Origin: an uncultured Eubacteriales bacterium
GTDB lineage: Bacteria > Bacillota > Clostridia > Oscillospirales > CAG-272
NCBI GenBank assembly: GCA_900546695.1
Contig: URDX01000012.1
Coordinates: 1-49,394 of the forward strand
Direction of reading: 5' to 3'
DNA: 49,394 bases
Shown: one piece after another, positions 17,318 through 24,494 of the stretch
Layout: each line of letters opens with the position of its first letter
How positions within the stretch are numbered: position 1 is the stretch's first letter
Notes under the pieces: model-generated
Databases searched by the model: none
What the model saw: only the letters and a program-made list of their open reading frames with translations
Told to the model about the DNA's origin: nothing
Program-made: the position numbers and the translations under genes

Positions 17318-17629
17318 TCAGTCATCCTCTATTCCGAGCAAAATATCGACTGCGCGGCGTACCTCCGATCTGCGCCGATATGCCTGTATGACCTTTCTTT
17401 CGTGATCGGTGAAACCGTCCGACGACAAATGCACATCCATCAATTCGCTCGGTGATACATCCAACGCCATGCACAGATCCGCCAGAATATCCGCATCGGG
17501 GCGGTTGATACCCTGTTCCCAATTGGATATTCTGCTCTTGGTTACATGTATCATGTCAGCCAACTGTTCCTGCGTTAAGTCTCTTTCTTTGCGGTATCTG
17601 CGAATTCTGCTGCCGATTTTATATTTCAA
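17318..17629 (-). CDS. XRE-family helix-turn-helix regulator
   Basis: 103 residues. A Cro/C1-type HTH spans residues 5-60: IGSRIRRYRKERDLTQEQLADMIHV..ISNWEQGINRPDADILADLCMALDVSPSELMDVH. A short helical tail follows. I start it at TTG 17629 because GAGGTG lies 6 nt upstream; the upstream in-frame TTG at 17650 almost abuts the -10 box. It is divergent from the second XRE gene, with inverted operator-like sites between them, so it is probably the repressor of the cassette. Confidence 0.85.
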   Translation of the reverse strand: MKYKIGSRIRRYRKERDLTQEQLADMIHVTKSRISNWEQGINRPDADILADLCMALDVSPSELMDVHLSSDGFTDHERKVIQAYRRRSEVRRAVDILLGIEDD

Positions 17630-17651
17630 GATAATCACCTCGCTTATCAAT

Positions 17652-17679
17652 ATTATACATGAAAACTGAGAAAAAGCAA
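17652..17679 (-). promoter_or_regulatory. Promoter of the minus-strand XRE gene
   Basis: Reading on the minus strand: TTGCTT (17674-17679), a 16-bp spacer and TATAAT (17652-17657). Confidence 0.65.
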
Positions 17680-17691
17680 TAGCTTAGTCAA

Positions 17692-17763
17692 GAAATTCTG
17701 TACTTCTCTGTTGACATCTCAGTTAATCTGTGATAATATAGGTTAAAGTACAGTAATTCTGTA
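17692..17763. promoter_or_regulatory. Candidate operators between divergent XRE genes
   Basis: AATTCTGTACTT (about 17692-17703) and AAGTACAGTAATT (about 17746-17758) are inverse copies of each other flanking the plus-strand promoter. The second overlaps a dyad TACAG-taatt-CTGTA. This arrangement is typical of Cro/CI-like autoregulation. Confidence 0.55.
17711..17739 (+). promoter_or_regulatory. Promoter of the plus-strand accessory operon
   Basis: TTGACA (17711-17716), a 17-bp spacer and TAATAT (17734-17739), with operator-like repeats on both sides. Confidence 0.7.
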
Positions 17764-17781
17764 TATATTGGGGGTGTGTGT

Positions 17782-18003
17782 ATGGAGGTATACAAAAAGG
17801 TTCGGGCTTACATTGAGAAAAACGGATATAAGCAATTGACGGTTGCGCAAAAAGCGAACATATCCCAAGGGACCTTTAACGCCATGATGAGCGGAGAACA
17901 GACAATATATGCAGACGACCTGCGTGCAATCTGTCTTGCGCTGAATGTGAGCCCCGAGCTGTTTATAGAAGTGCACAGGGATCGTCAAACTGAAACGAGG
18001 TGA
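17782..18003 (+). CDS. Small XRE-type HTH protein
   Basis: 73 residues, essentially a single Cro/C1-type HTH: EVYKKVRAYIEKNGYKQLTV..KANISQGTFNAMMSG..TIYADDLRAICLALNVSPELFIEVH. Its last helix resembles that of the divergent regulator (ALNVSPELFIEVH against ALDVSPSELMDVH), suggesting paralogy. ATG 17782 is preferred to GTG 17776 for spacing after GGGGG. First gene of the plus-strand cassette, ending 5 nt before the next start. Confidence 0.8.
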   Translation: MEVYKKVRAYIEKNGYKQLTVAQKANISQGTFNAMMSGEQTIYADDLRAICLALNVSPELFIEVHRDRQTETR

Positions 18004-18008
18004 TTTTC

Positions 18009-18866
18009 TTGGAGAACATCGAGCAAGCCGCAAAGCTTGTTTTGCGTATGGATAGACAATTGCGTGATGAACTGTTGACTCGGAACGGAACACCGCAGAA
18101 TAAAAAATTATGGGAAAATACATATATCAAAAAGCAGATTGATAAACGGAGGTGCGGCGGCACCTTTACACTCGGCGATCATATTCGCGGAATGGTTTAT
18201 TCCATGTTGACATCCGGTGCGCCGTGGAACAGAATTGAACCGCATATTGACGGCGACACAGGACAAATACGGCTGATTGATGAAATCTTTTATGAGTATC
18301 ACGTCGATGCCTTGCTGAGCGCCGACCCCGTTAAATTATCCGATAGAGTGCAGGCATACAAGCTCGGAACGCCCTACATAAAAAAACAAATGAAGGCACT
18401 GATCGAGGTCGATATTCGTAAATTGCTTGTGCTTGAAAAAGAGTACGGCAGCGTGGATAACTTCTATAAAGGACTCGCCGACAAAAATGACAATTTAAAA
18501 ACTCTTGTAAAAAAACTATCCGACGCAAAAAGCCCGCATAAATTCGTACAGCTCGGCGAAGCTCTTACTGCCGAGTATCTTAAAAACGTCGGCTATGACG
18601 TCGGAAAACCCGACAGGCACATCCGCCGTATTTTAGGCTGCGAATATCTCGGCTGTTCTGCGCATAAAACCGTGCCGCCGTTTGAAGCGATTGATATCAT
18701 CGCCGCGATTGCAAAATGCATAAACCGTTCGGCTGCCGAAGTGGATTATATCCTTTGGGCATACTGCGCCGACGGCTACAGAGAGATATGTACGAAAAGC
18801 AAACCACAATGTCATAGGTGCATTGCGGAAATAAATTGTAACAGGATGAGAGGCAAAAATGAATAA
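18009..18866 (+). CDS. Tag/HhH-GPD-like putative DNA glycosylase with 4Fe-4S motif
   Basis: 285 residues, probable start TTG 18009 (GAGGTG 7 nt upstream; the GTG at 18000 overlaps that site). Residues 55-155 recall the helical core of 3-methyladenine glycosylase Tag (GMVYSMLTSGAPWNRI, then KKQMKALIEVDIRKL..EKEYGSVDNFY). A helix-hairpin-helix-like segment (QLGEALTAEYLKNVGY) is followed by KPDRHIRRILG, where D202 sits at the catalytic Asp position of HhH-GPD enzymes. The C-terminus has C261-X6-C268-X2-C271-X5-C277, exactly the endonuclease III Fe-S spacing. The lyase lysine of EndoIII is not evident, so a monofunctional glycosylase or a DNA-binding relative is possible. It overlaps the next gene by 8 nt. 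Confidence 0.6.
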   Translation: MENIEQAAKLVLRMDRQLRDELLTRNGTPQNKKLWENTYIKKQIDKRRCGGTFTLGDHIRGMVYSMLTSGAPWNRIEPHIDGDTGQIRLIDEIFYEYHVDALLSADPVKLSDRVQAYKLGTPYIKKQMKALIEVDIRKLLVLEKEYGSVDNFYKGLADKNDNLKTLVKKLSDAKSPHKFVQLGEALTAEYLKNVGYDVGKPDRHIRRILGCEYLGCSAHKTVPPFEAIDIIAAIAKCINRSAAEVDYILWAYCADGYREICTKSKPQCHRCIAEINCNRMRGKNE

Positions 18867-20106
18867 TATGACAGACGAAACATTTCAGGCTTACACAGGT
18901 GTTGAAAAAAGATTTTCCGTGGACGGCAAAACATTAGTTGTTCCTGCTCGATTGGACACTTTTATCACCTATCGCACAAATTTCAGGAAGCTTGCAAAAT
19001 CATGTTCCGACAATGCACTGCAAGAGTATAAAACATCGGTCAACGATCTTGATACTTTCATGGAACATTTACCACAAATTTATCAAAAGCATTTGGATAT
19101 TATCGCGGGTAAGGCGATTGATATCTTAATTGCAGAAGGTGTATATGACTATTCGGTGGAAACATTTACAGAGCGCCACATGGCTTCATTCTGCAATACA
19201 TTAAATGATTATCAAACAATGCAGCAGAATATAGAGGAAACGCAAGAAGAAAACTATGGTGTCAAAAGCGGGATTGCAAAAGGACTCGGGTCGTTTTTAA
19301 CAAGGAACAGCAGTAATTTTGTAAAGAGCTTTGTCGATGGTGCGACTGATAGTTTCGCTGACGGATCCGAGAAATTAACAAACGATCAAAAAGCTGAGCT
19401 GTATCAACACATTATTCTCCGTGAACTATTCAATGATATTTTTTCGGATTATTGGAATACTGTTATAACCATGGTAGAAATACTGAGAGAAAATCTCCAT
19501 GATATTTGGCTTTTTGACAGCGGAGAAGTCAATGATATCGGAATTATCATTCAAAACATAAAGAATCCTAATTTCCCGCAGGATAAAATTGTAGATATAT
19601 TATTTGATTATATTTTGAAAAAGCCAAACGAAGAAAGGGTATATAAAATTTTGGAAGATAGGTACGGCACCACAGAAGAAATTGCCGCTCTTTTGGACTA
19701 TTTTATTTATCCCGATTTCGCCAATACCGTGTACACCAAAAACGATTTTCCGGAGCAAGAAGCAGAAGACAGAGATGAGAGTTCGGAAACAGAACAAAAT
19801 TCCTCACAGCAAGAAACCTTCGGCAACAGCCAAAACGATAACGACGCACAGTCTGTTGGAAAATCAGAGGGAGGCATTTTGAAAAGAGGATTAAAAATCG
19901 GTGCCGGTATTTTAGCGGCAGGTATGGCGATGTCCGCTTTTGGTAGGTCTAATCAAAGCTCCGGTTCTTCTGCGCGCAGAAATAATTCGGGAAGGAAAAG
20001 CCTTTGGGGCACCGCGATGTGTCCGTATGGGAAAAAGGGTCAGGATGGTTGGACTATCCATTGTAATATGGGATGCCCGTTATGGACCGAATGCGGGGGC
20101 AAATGA
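18859..20106 (+). CDS. Uncharacterised protein with hydrophobic segment and C-terminal Cys cluster
   Basis: 415 residues, not recognised. Residues 1-300 are mostly helical and polar (e.g. YRTNFRKLAKSCSDNALQEY, FVKSFVDGATDSFADGSEKL). Residues about 298-335 are an acidic Glu/Gln/Asn linker, 346-362 are a Gly/Ala-rich hydrophobic helix (IGAGILAAGMAMSAFG), and 363-380 are Ser/Arg-rich. The last 30 residues hold C388-X13-C402-X3-C406-X5-C412 with a nearby His, resembling a small zinc site. The gene is markedly A+T-rich. Start by 8-nt overlap with the glycosylase-like gene after AGGATGAGAGG. The overlap implies coupled expression; membrane or DNA-end roles are guesses. Confidence 0.7.
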   Translation: MNNMTDETFQAYTGVEKRFSVDGKTLVVPARLDTFITYRTNFRKLAKSCSDNALQEYKTSVNDLDTFMEHLPQIYQKHLDIIAGKAIDILIAEGVYDYSVETFTERHMASFCNTLNDYQTMQQNIEETQEENYGVKSGIAKGLGSFLTRNSSNFVKSFVDGATDSFADGSEKLTNDQKAELYQHIILRELFNDIFSDYWNTVITMVEILRENLHDIWLFDSGEVNDIGIIIQNIKNPNFPQDKIVDILFDYILKKPNEERVYKILEDRYGTTEEIAALLDYFIYPDFANTVYTKNDFPEQEAEDRDESSETEQNSSQQETFGNSQNDNDAQSVGKSEGGILKRGLKIGAGILAAGMAMSAFGRSNQSSGSSARRNNSGRKSLWGTAMCPYGKKGQDGWTIHCNMGCPLWTECGGK

Positions 20107-20160
20107 TATTGCAAACTACCCATAAAATAAACATCACTTTCTGTTTATAGCAAAGCGATA

Positions 20161-20200
20161 AGAAAAACAGCCGTAGCCCACAGAGGTCACGGCTGTTTTC
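20161..20200 (+). terminator. Intrinsic terminator of the accessory operon
   Basis: AACAGCCGT / ACGGCTGTT arms with a 14-nt loop, preceded by A's and followed by TTCC; it may work in both directions. Confidence 0.75.
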
Positions 20201-20268
20201 CGTTAATAGAATTCAAAACACGTTTCTATTACATAAGCAGATGCTTTGCTTTTTGTCTGATATACTAT

Positions 20269-20317
20269 AATAACGCGAACTGTTAAAAAAGGTTGTTTTT
20301 TAACAGTTCGCGTTATT
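20269..20317. repeat. Perfect 22-bp inverted repeat (hairpin)
   Basis: Arms at 20269-20290 and 20296-20317 are perfectly complementary over 22 bp, with a GGTTG loop; the inner part is GTTAAAAAA/TTTTTTAAC. It lies at the right border of the low-GC island and at the left edge of structured-repeat copy 1. Copy 4 begins with a related GTTAAAAA/TTTTTAAC hairpin. Confidence 0.85.
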
Positions 20318-20525
20318 TTCAATGGGGATAGATAAAAAATATTCGGAGCGGCGTTCGCTTTTTCGATCTGCGCTTTTCAGCCGACCCGAGTCGGGGAGAG
20401 ATAAAAAAGAAGCAGAAGCGTCGAAAACCGTCTCGTCACCGTACAAAACATACGGCAGAGACGGTTTTCGGCGGTAGAAAAAGTGAAAAAATCTTATATT
20501 TTGAAAGAAACCGCGAGGCTTCCGG
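20318..20525 (+). repeat. Structured intergenic repeat, copy 1
   Basis: It shares GGGGATAGATAAAAA, CGCTTTTTCGATCTGCGC, GGGGAGAGATAAAA and GCAGAAGCG with other copies. A main stem CGAAAACCGTCTC (20431-20443) / GAGACGGTTTTCG is perfect over 13 bp with an inner CCGTA/TACGG hairpin. The right part (after GAAAAAGTGAAAAA) is truncated close to the thrH stop. A leftmost fragment (20326-20355) is itself a partial second unit. Confidence 0.75.
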
Positions 20526-20546
20526 CACAGTGCCGCCCTGACAGCT

Positions 20547-21146
20547 TCAGAGTGCTGCCTTGATAGCGTCGAGCAGGTCGGAATACTCGTCAAAGGCGGG
20601 CAGCTCGGGATGTGCCGCCTTGATAGCGTCGGTAGAGCGGAAAAGGAAGCCCGCCTTGCTTGCCTCGATCATTCCGAGATCGTTGAAGCTGTCGCCGCTC
20701 GCGATGGTTTCGTAACCGATGGACTGCAGAGCGCGGACGGTGGTGTACTTCGACTTTTCGCAGCGCATCTGATAGCCTGTTATCTCGCCGTTCGGCGCGA
20801 CCTCGAGGGTATTGCAGAAGATGGTGGGCATGCCGAGCTTCTTCATAAGCGGCATTGCGAACTGCTCAAAGGTATCGCTGAGAATGATGACCTGGGTGAG
20901 CGAGCGGAGCTCGTCAAGAAACTTGCGCGCGCCGGGCATAACGTCAATACCCTCGATGACCTTCTGTATCTCGGGCAGACCGAGACCGTGCTCGCGCAGG
21001 ATGTCAAGGCGGTATTTCATCAGCTTATCGTAATCGGGCTCGTCGCGGGTGGTGCGGCGCAGCTCGGGAATGCCGCTTGCATCGGCAAAGGCGATCCATA
21101 TCTCGGGGACAAGTACCCCCTCCATGTCAAGGCATACAATGTTCAT
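20547..21146 (-). CDS. thrH: ThrH: phosphoserine phosphatase / homoserine phosphotransferase
   Basis: HAD-superfamily enzyme of 199 residues, very close to the ThrH family, which dephosphorylates phosphoserine and can transfer the phosphate to homoserine. N-terminal CLDMEGVLVPEIWIAFAD replaces the usual DxDxT with DMEG, as in ThrH. Motif II is VIILSDTFEQF, motif III Lys region CEKSKYTTVRAL, motif IV ASGDSFNDLGMI. The start at 21146 follows AAAGGAAC; the longer frame to 21338 is translated repeat. It stands alone between two copies of the structured repeat. Confidence 0.92.
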   Translation of the reverse strand: MNIVCLDMEGVLVPEIWIAFADASGIPELRRTTRDEPDYDKLMKYRLDILREHGLGLPEIQKVIEGIDVMPGARKFLDELRSLTQVIILSDTFEQFAMPLMKKLGMPTIFCNTLEVAPNGEITGYQMRCEKSKYTTVRALQSIGYETIASGDSFNDLGMIEASKAGFLFRSTDAIKAAHPELPAFDEYSDLLDAIKAAL

Positions 21147-21208
21147 TTCGGTTGTTCCTTTCTCGGTTGATTTTTGATTTCGGACGTTCGGGTGATTATG
21201 TTTATGAC

Positions 21209-21448
21209 TTGATTTGCGCTTTTTCAGCCTTTCCAAGTCGGGGAGAGATAAAAAAGATGCAGAAGCGTTGAAACACGACTCGTCGCCGTACTTGCGTACG
21301 GCAGAGACGGGTTTCGGCGGTAGAAAAAGAGAAAACATTAAATTTAGGCAGGAATCCGCAAGGATTCCGACCCCTTTTCTGTCATAGCGTACACACTAAA
21401 GCCCGATAACATCAGTTTGTTTTCGCTTTTTCGGTCTGCGCTTTTTTA
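21209..21448 (+). repeat. Structured intergenic repeat, copy 2
   Basis: Order: GCGCTTTTTCAGCC, GGGGAGAGATAAAA, GCAGAAGCG, a main hairpin containing CCGTAC-ttgc-GTACGG, GAAAAAGAGAAAAC (21323-21336), a GGAATCC-gcaa-GGATTCC hairpin, a unique segment, then GTTTTCGCTTTTTC (21419-21432), which closes the outer stem with one mismatch. It runs directly into copy 3, a head-to-tail tandem with a period of about 223 bp. Confidence 0.8.
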
Positions 21449-21673
21449 GCCTCCCCCCAGCAGGAGAGAGATAAAATCGTTTGGAGTGTTCGATTTCGTC
21501 TCGCAAGGCGTACAATTGTACGTCGCGGGGCGAAATCGGGCGCAGAAAAAGCGAAAACATTAAACTTTAGGCAGGAATCCGTAAGGATTCCGACCTAATT
21601 ATTTACAAAGTTGATTATTCTGAAAATCAGTTATGCAATTCTGTTTTCGCTTTTTCGGTCCGGACGATTTTAG
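21449..21673 (+). repeat. Structured intergenic repeat, copy 3
   Basis: The best preserved copy. Main stem CGATTTCGTCTCGC (21491-21504) pairs with GCGGGGCGAAATCG (21525-21538), 14 bp with two T-G pairs; inside is the perfect palindrome CGTACAATTGTACG (21509-21522). Outer stem GAAAAAGCGAAAACA (21545-21559) / TGTTTTCGCTTTTTC (21642-21656) is 15 bp perfect. GGAATCC-gtaa-GGATTCC lies between. Its right end overlaps the stop codon of the convergent hydrolase gene. Confidence 0.85.
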
Positions 21674-22416
21674 CCTCTCCGAAAACGTTCTACAAAGGCT
21701 GTGATATCATTTCTATAGCTGTCCCACATCTCCGGCGTCAGATCACAATGCCCTCGGTCGGGCACCTCATGGTAGGTCAGCTCATGCCCCTCGGCGAGCA
21801 TAAGCGGGACAAAGCGGTCGGAGTGCGTCTTTTTCGGCACAGACGGGTCCGCCGTGCAATGGTAGATGCTATACGGGACGCGCGGCATACGCGGCACGAG
21901 ATTGACGGGCGAGCGGGAGGCGAGAATATCGTCCTCCCTGCCCGGGATACTGCCGTAGGTTGTATAGAAGGCGCGCTCGGTCTCGGGGAGCTCGCGGCGG
22001 ATGGCGACGAGGTCACAGACAGGGCAGTTGGCAACGACGGCGACGGGTCGCTCGATTCGTGCGTAATACGAATACATGACAGCGGAGTAGCCACCCATGC
22101 TGCCGCCCGTTGATATGAGCGGGACGCGGGACGCGGGCAGGTCAAGCTCGCGGCGCAGCAGCGAGACAATCTCCTCGACGAAGTAAACGGTATTCTCGCT
22201 CATCCAGCTCCACGGGTTATAGCACGGCTCGACGAACAGTATCCCGTGCTCGCGGTAGAACGGCTCATCGTCCGGCTCGGGCTGACCGACGCGGTAGACG
22301 GCGCAGTTAAAGCCGGTGAAGGACAGCGCGATGCCGCGGATATCCTCCCGCTTAAGATGATGGGCGTTTGTATATGCAAACAGGTACAGATTTTCAAAGG
22401 TAATGGGACTTTCCAT
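21670..22416 (-). CDS. Alpha/beta hydrolase family protein
   Basis: 248 residues with serine-hydrolase features: nucleophile elbow TGGSMGGYSAVM, acid candidate near CTADPSVPKK, and catalytic His in PDRGHCDLTPEMW near the C-terminus. The overall layout is that of prolyl-oligopeptidase/dienelactone-hydrolase-like esterases; the substrate is unknown. The start at 22416 (MESPITFENLY) follows AGGAACCGAG; the frame to 22554 runs over duplicated non-coding sequence. The stop codon lies inside the end of structured-repeat copy 3. Confidence 0.75.
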   Translation of the reverse strand: MESPITFENLYLFAYTNAHHLKREDIRGIALSFTGFNCAVYRVGQPEPDDEPFYREHGILFVEPCYNPWSWMSENTVYFVEEIVSLLRRELDLPASRVPLISTGGSMGGYSAVMYSYYARIERPVAVVANCPVCDLVAIRRELPETERAFYTTYGSIPGREDDILASRSPVNLVPRMPRVPYSIYHCTADPSVPKKTHSDRFVPLMLAEGHELTYHEVPDRGHCDLTPEMWDSYRNDITAFVERFRRG

Positions 22417-22439
22417 CTCTCGGTTCCTTTTCTTTCTCG

Positions 22440-22540
22440 TAATCGGGGCGGAGCCCGGCGCGGGGCTCAGATCCCCGCTATCTGCGCAGTCGATGATGTC
22501 GGATGCAGGGCTCAAATCCCCGTTATCTCCTTCATCGACT
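22440..22540 (-). repeat. Short direct duplication at the phosphoglucomutase 3' end
   Basis: The word gggctca(g/a)atccccg(c/t)tatct occurs twice about 55 bp apart: once covering the 3' end of the phosphoglucomutase gene and once just beyond it. It looks like a local tandem duplication of the gene end. Confidence 0.6.
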
Positions 22541-24269
22541 GTCTTGCGGCGCAAACGAGACCGTCAAGCACGGCTGCGTCGCCGCTGTCGGTGTGGAAGA
22601 GGTAGTACACCTTAATCTTCGGCTCGGTGCCCGACGGGCGGATAACCACCTTGTTGTCGCCCTCGAGGATATAGTACAGAACGTTAGACTCGGGGCAGCC
22701 CGTGCCGCTCTCCTCGCCCGTGCGCAGGTCCACCGCTTTGCCTGTCAGGTAATCGCGGATGCCGATAACGCCGAGTCCGCCTATCTCCTTCGGCGGCTCG
22801 CTGCGCAGACGCTCCATCAGCGCGCGCATGCGCTCGGTACCGTCGATGCCCTCCATATAGATGTTGGAGGTCTTTTCGCTGTAAAGTCCGTAGCGGTCGT
22901 ACATGTCGAGCAGCGCCTGATATACCGTCTTGCCCTTGGTGTGGTAGTAAGCAGCCATCTCGCAGAGCAGCACGGTGGCGGTAACCGCATCCTTATCGCG
23001 CAGGAACGTTCCGCGCGCGTAGCCGTTCGACTCCTCAAAGCCGAGCAGGAAGTCCTCGTCTGCCGATCTTCCCGTGCGCTCCTCGTAGTCGGACACGACC
23101 TTTCCGATGAACTTAAAGCCGGTGAGCACGTCATAGAGCTGCACACCGTTGCGGCGGCAGATCTCGGTGACCATATCGGTGGAGACGATGGTCTTAACGG
23201 CGAAGGCATGCTCGCTCAGTCTGCCGCACTCGCGCGAGGCGGTGATGATATAGTCGAGCAGCATAGCGCCTATCTGGTTGCCCGTGAGGGTGATGAACCG
23301 GCCGTCCGCGCCGCGTATCATAACGCCCGTGCGGTCGGCATCGGGGTCGTTGCCGATGATAAAGTCGGCTCCGCACTCGTTTGCAAGGCGGATGGCATGC
23401 TCGAATACCTCGGGCAGCTCGGGGTTAGGGAACGGCGTTGTCGGGAAATCGCCGCAGGGGGTCATCTGCTCATCGACGGTGACGATATGCTTCATGCCGA
23501 GACGGCGCATAGCCTCGGGAACGAGCTTATAGCCGGTGCCGTACAGAGGGGTATAAACGACGCGGAGCTCATCGGCAGCCTCGGCGATGACCGAGGGGTT
23601 GATGGGCTGACGCAGCACCTGCTCGAGAAATGCCTCGTCGGTCTCGTCGCCGAGCAGCTCTATCATGCCGCTCTTGAGAGCGCGCTCAAAGTCGCCGTCG
23701 GCATAGCGGACATCGGTGAAAATATCGGTCTTTGCTATCTCCGCGGAGACGGCATCCGCCTGCTCGGGTCCGAGCTGAGCGCCGTCCGCCCAGTATGCCT
23801 TGTAGCCGTTATACTGCTTGGGATTGTGCGAGGCGGTGATATTTACACCCGCGACAGCGCCGATCCGACGGACCGCAAAGGACAGCTCGGGCGTAGGCTG
23901 AATGGAGGAGAAGAGATAGACCTTGATACCGTTATTAGCCATTACCGCCGCAGTAGCGCGGGAGAAAAGGCGCGAATTGTTGCGGCTGTCGCAGCCGACC
24001 ACAACACCGCGCTTCACAGCGTCCTCTCCGCAGGCGCGGATGTAAGCGGCAAAGCCCTGCGTCGCCTGCGTTACGGTATAGATATTCATATTGTGCATGC
24101 CCATCGCCATGATGCCGCGGAGTCCCGCCGTACCGAAGCTGAGCTGCGAGCTGAAGCGCTCCTTTATCTCGTCCTCATTGCCGCGCAGAGCCTCAAGCTC
24201 CGCTCTTTCGCTCTCGCCGAGCTTATCCGACGCAAGCCAGCGCTCGTAGTTCTTCATGAATTCTTCCAC
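22512..24269 (-). CDS. Phosphoglucomutase / phosphomannomutase (alpha-D-phosphohexomutase)
   Basis: Interconverts hexose 1- and 6-phosphates, feeding cell-wall and glycogen precursors. About 585 residues, as in Firmicutes PgcA-type enzymes. Phosphoserine loop TASHNPKQYNG, metal loop DPDADRTG, sugar loop GFEESNGYARG and C-terminal phosphate-binding VIRPSGTEPKIKVYY are all present. I choose GTG 24269 because AGGAGAG is 6 nt upstream; ATG 24257 and TTG 24287 are alternatives. Confidence 0.93.
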   Translation of the reverse strand: MEEFMKNYERWLASDKLGESERAELEALRGNEDEIKERFSSQLSFGTAGLRGIMAMGMHNMNIYTVTQATQGFAAYIRACGEDAVKRGVVVGCDSRNNSRLFSRATAAVMANNGIKVYLFSSIQPTPELSFAVRRIGAVAGVNITASHNPKQYNGYKAYWADGAQLGPEQADAVSAEIAKTDIFTDVRYADGDFERALKSGMIELLGDETDEAFLEQVLRQPINPSVIAEAADELRVVYTPLYGTGYKLVPEAMRRLGMKHIVTVDEQMTPCGDFPTTPFPNPELPEVFEHAIRLANECGADFIIGNDPDADRTGVMIRGADGRFITLTGNQIGAMLLDYIITASRECGRLSEHAFAVKTIVSTDMVTEICRRNGVQLYDVLTGFKFIGKVVSDYEERTGRSADEDFLLGFEESNGYARGTFLRDKDAVTATVLLCEMAAYYHTKGKTVYQALLDMYDRYGLYSEKTSNIYMEGIDGTERMRALMERLRSEPPKEIGGLGVIGIRDYLTGKAVDLRTGEESGTGCPESNVLYYILEGDNKVVIRPSGTEPKIKVYYLFHTDSGDAAVLDGLVCAARQSMKEITGI

Positions 24270-24494
24270 TTTGTTCTCTCCTATCAAGCTGAGGTAGATT
24301 GGTTTTGTTTTACGGCAGTGCCGTCATGCGGTCGGATACCGACAGACGGTGCGGGATGCCTGTAATGTTGTTTTTATATATACGGTCGGAGCTATGCCCC
24401 GATAACGCAGCGTGTTAAGCTGCCGTGCGGTGCGTTACCTGCGGAGCGTTACCTGCGGAGCGCCCGAACAGCGCGTCAACGCGCTGCGGCGATA
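24270..24494. other. Gene-free spacer
   Basis: 225 bp without a gene. It contains a tandem GCGTTACCTGCGGA duplication (about 24431-24458) and a GCGCG-tcaa-CGCGC hairpin (about 24473-24486). Confidence 0.5.

Noticed and set aside
16911..20317. tRNA-Glu as an integration site with att duplication
   Set aside because: I looked for a copy of the tRNA 3' end near 20.1-20.3 kb and found none, and no integrase gene is present; only the position and base composition suggest transfer.
22503..24365. A 620-codon plus-strand frame opposite phosphoglucomutase
   Set aside because: No motif, no ribosome site, and the minus strand encodes a fully recognisable enzyme.
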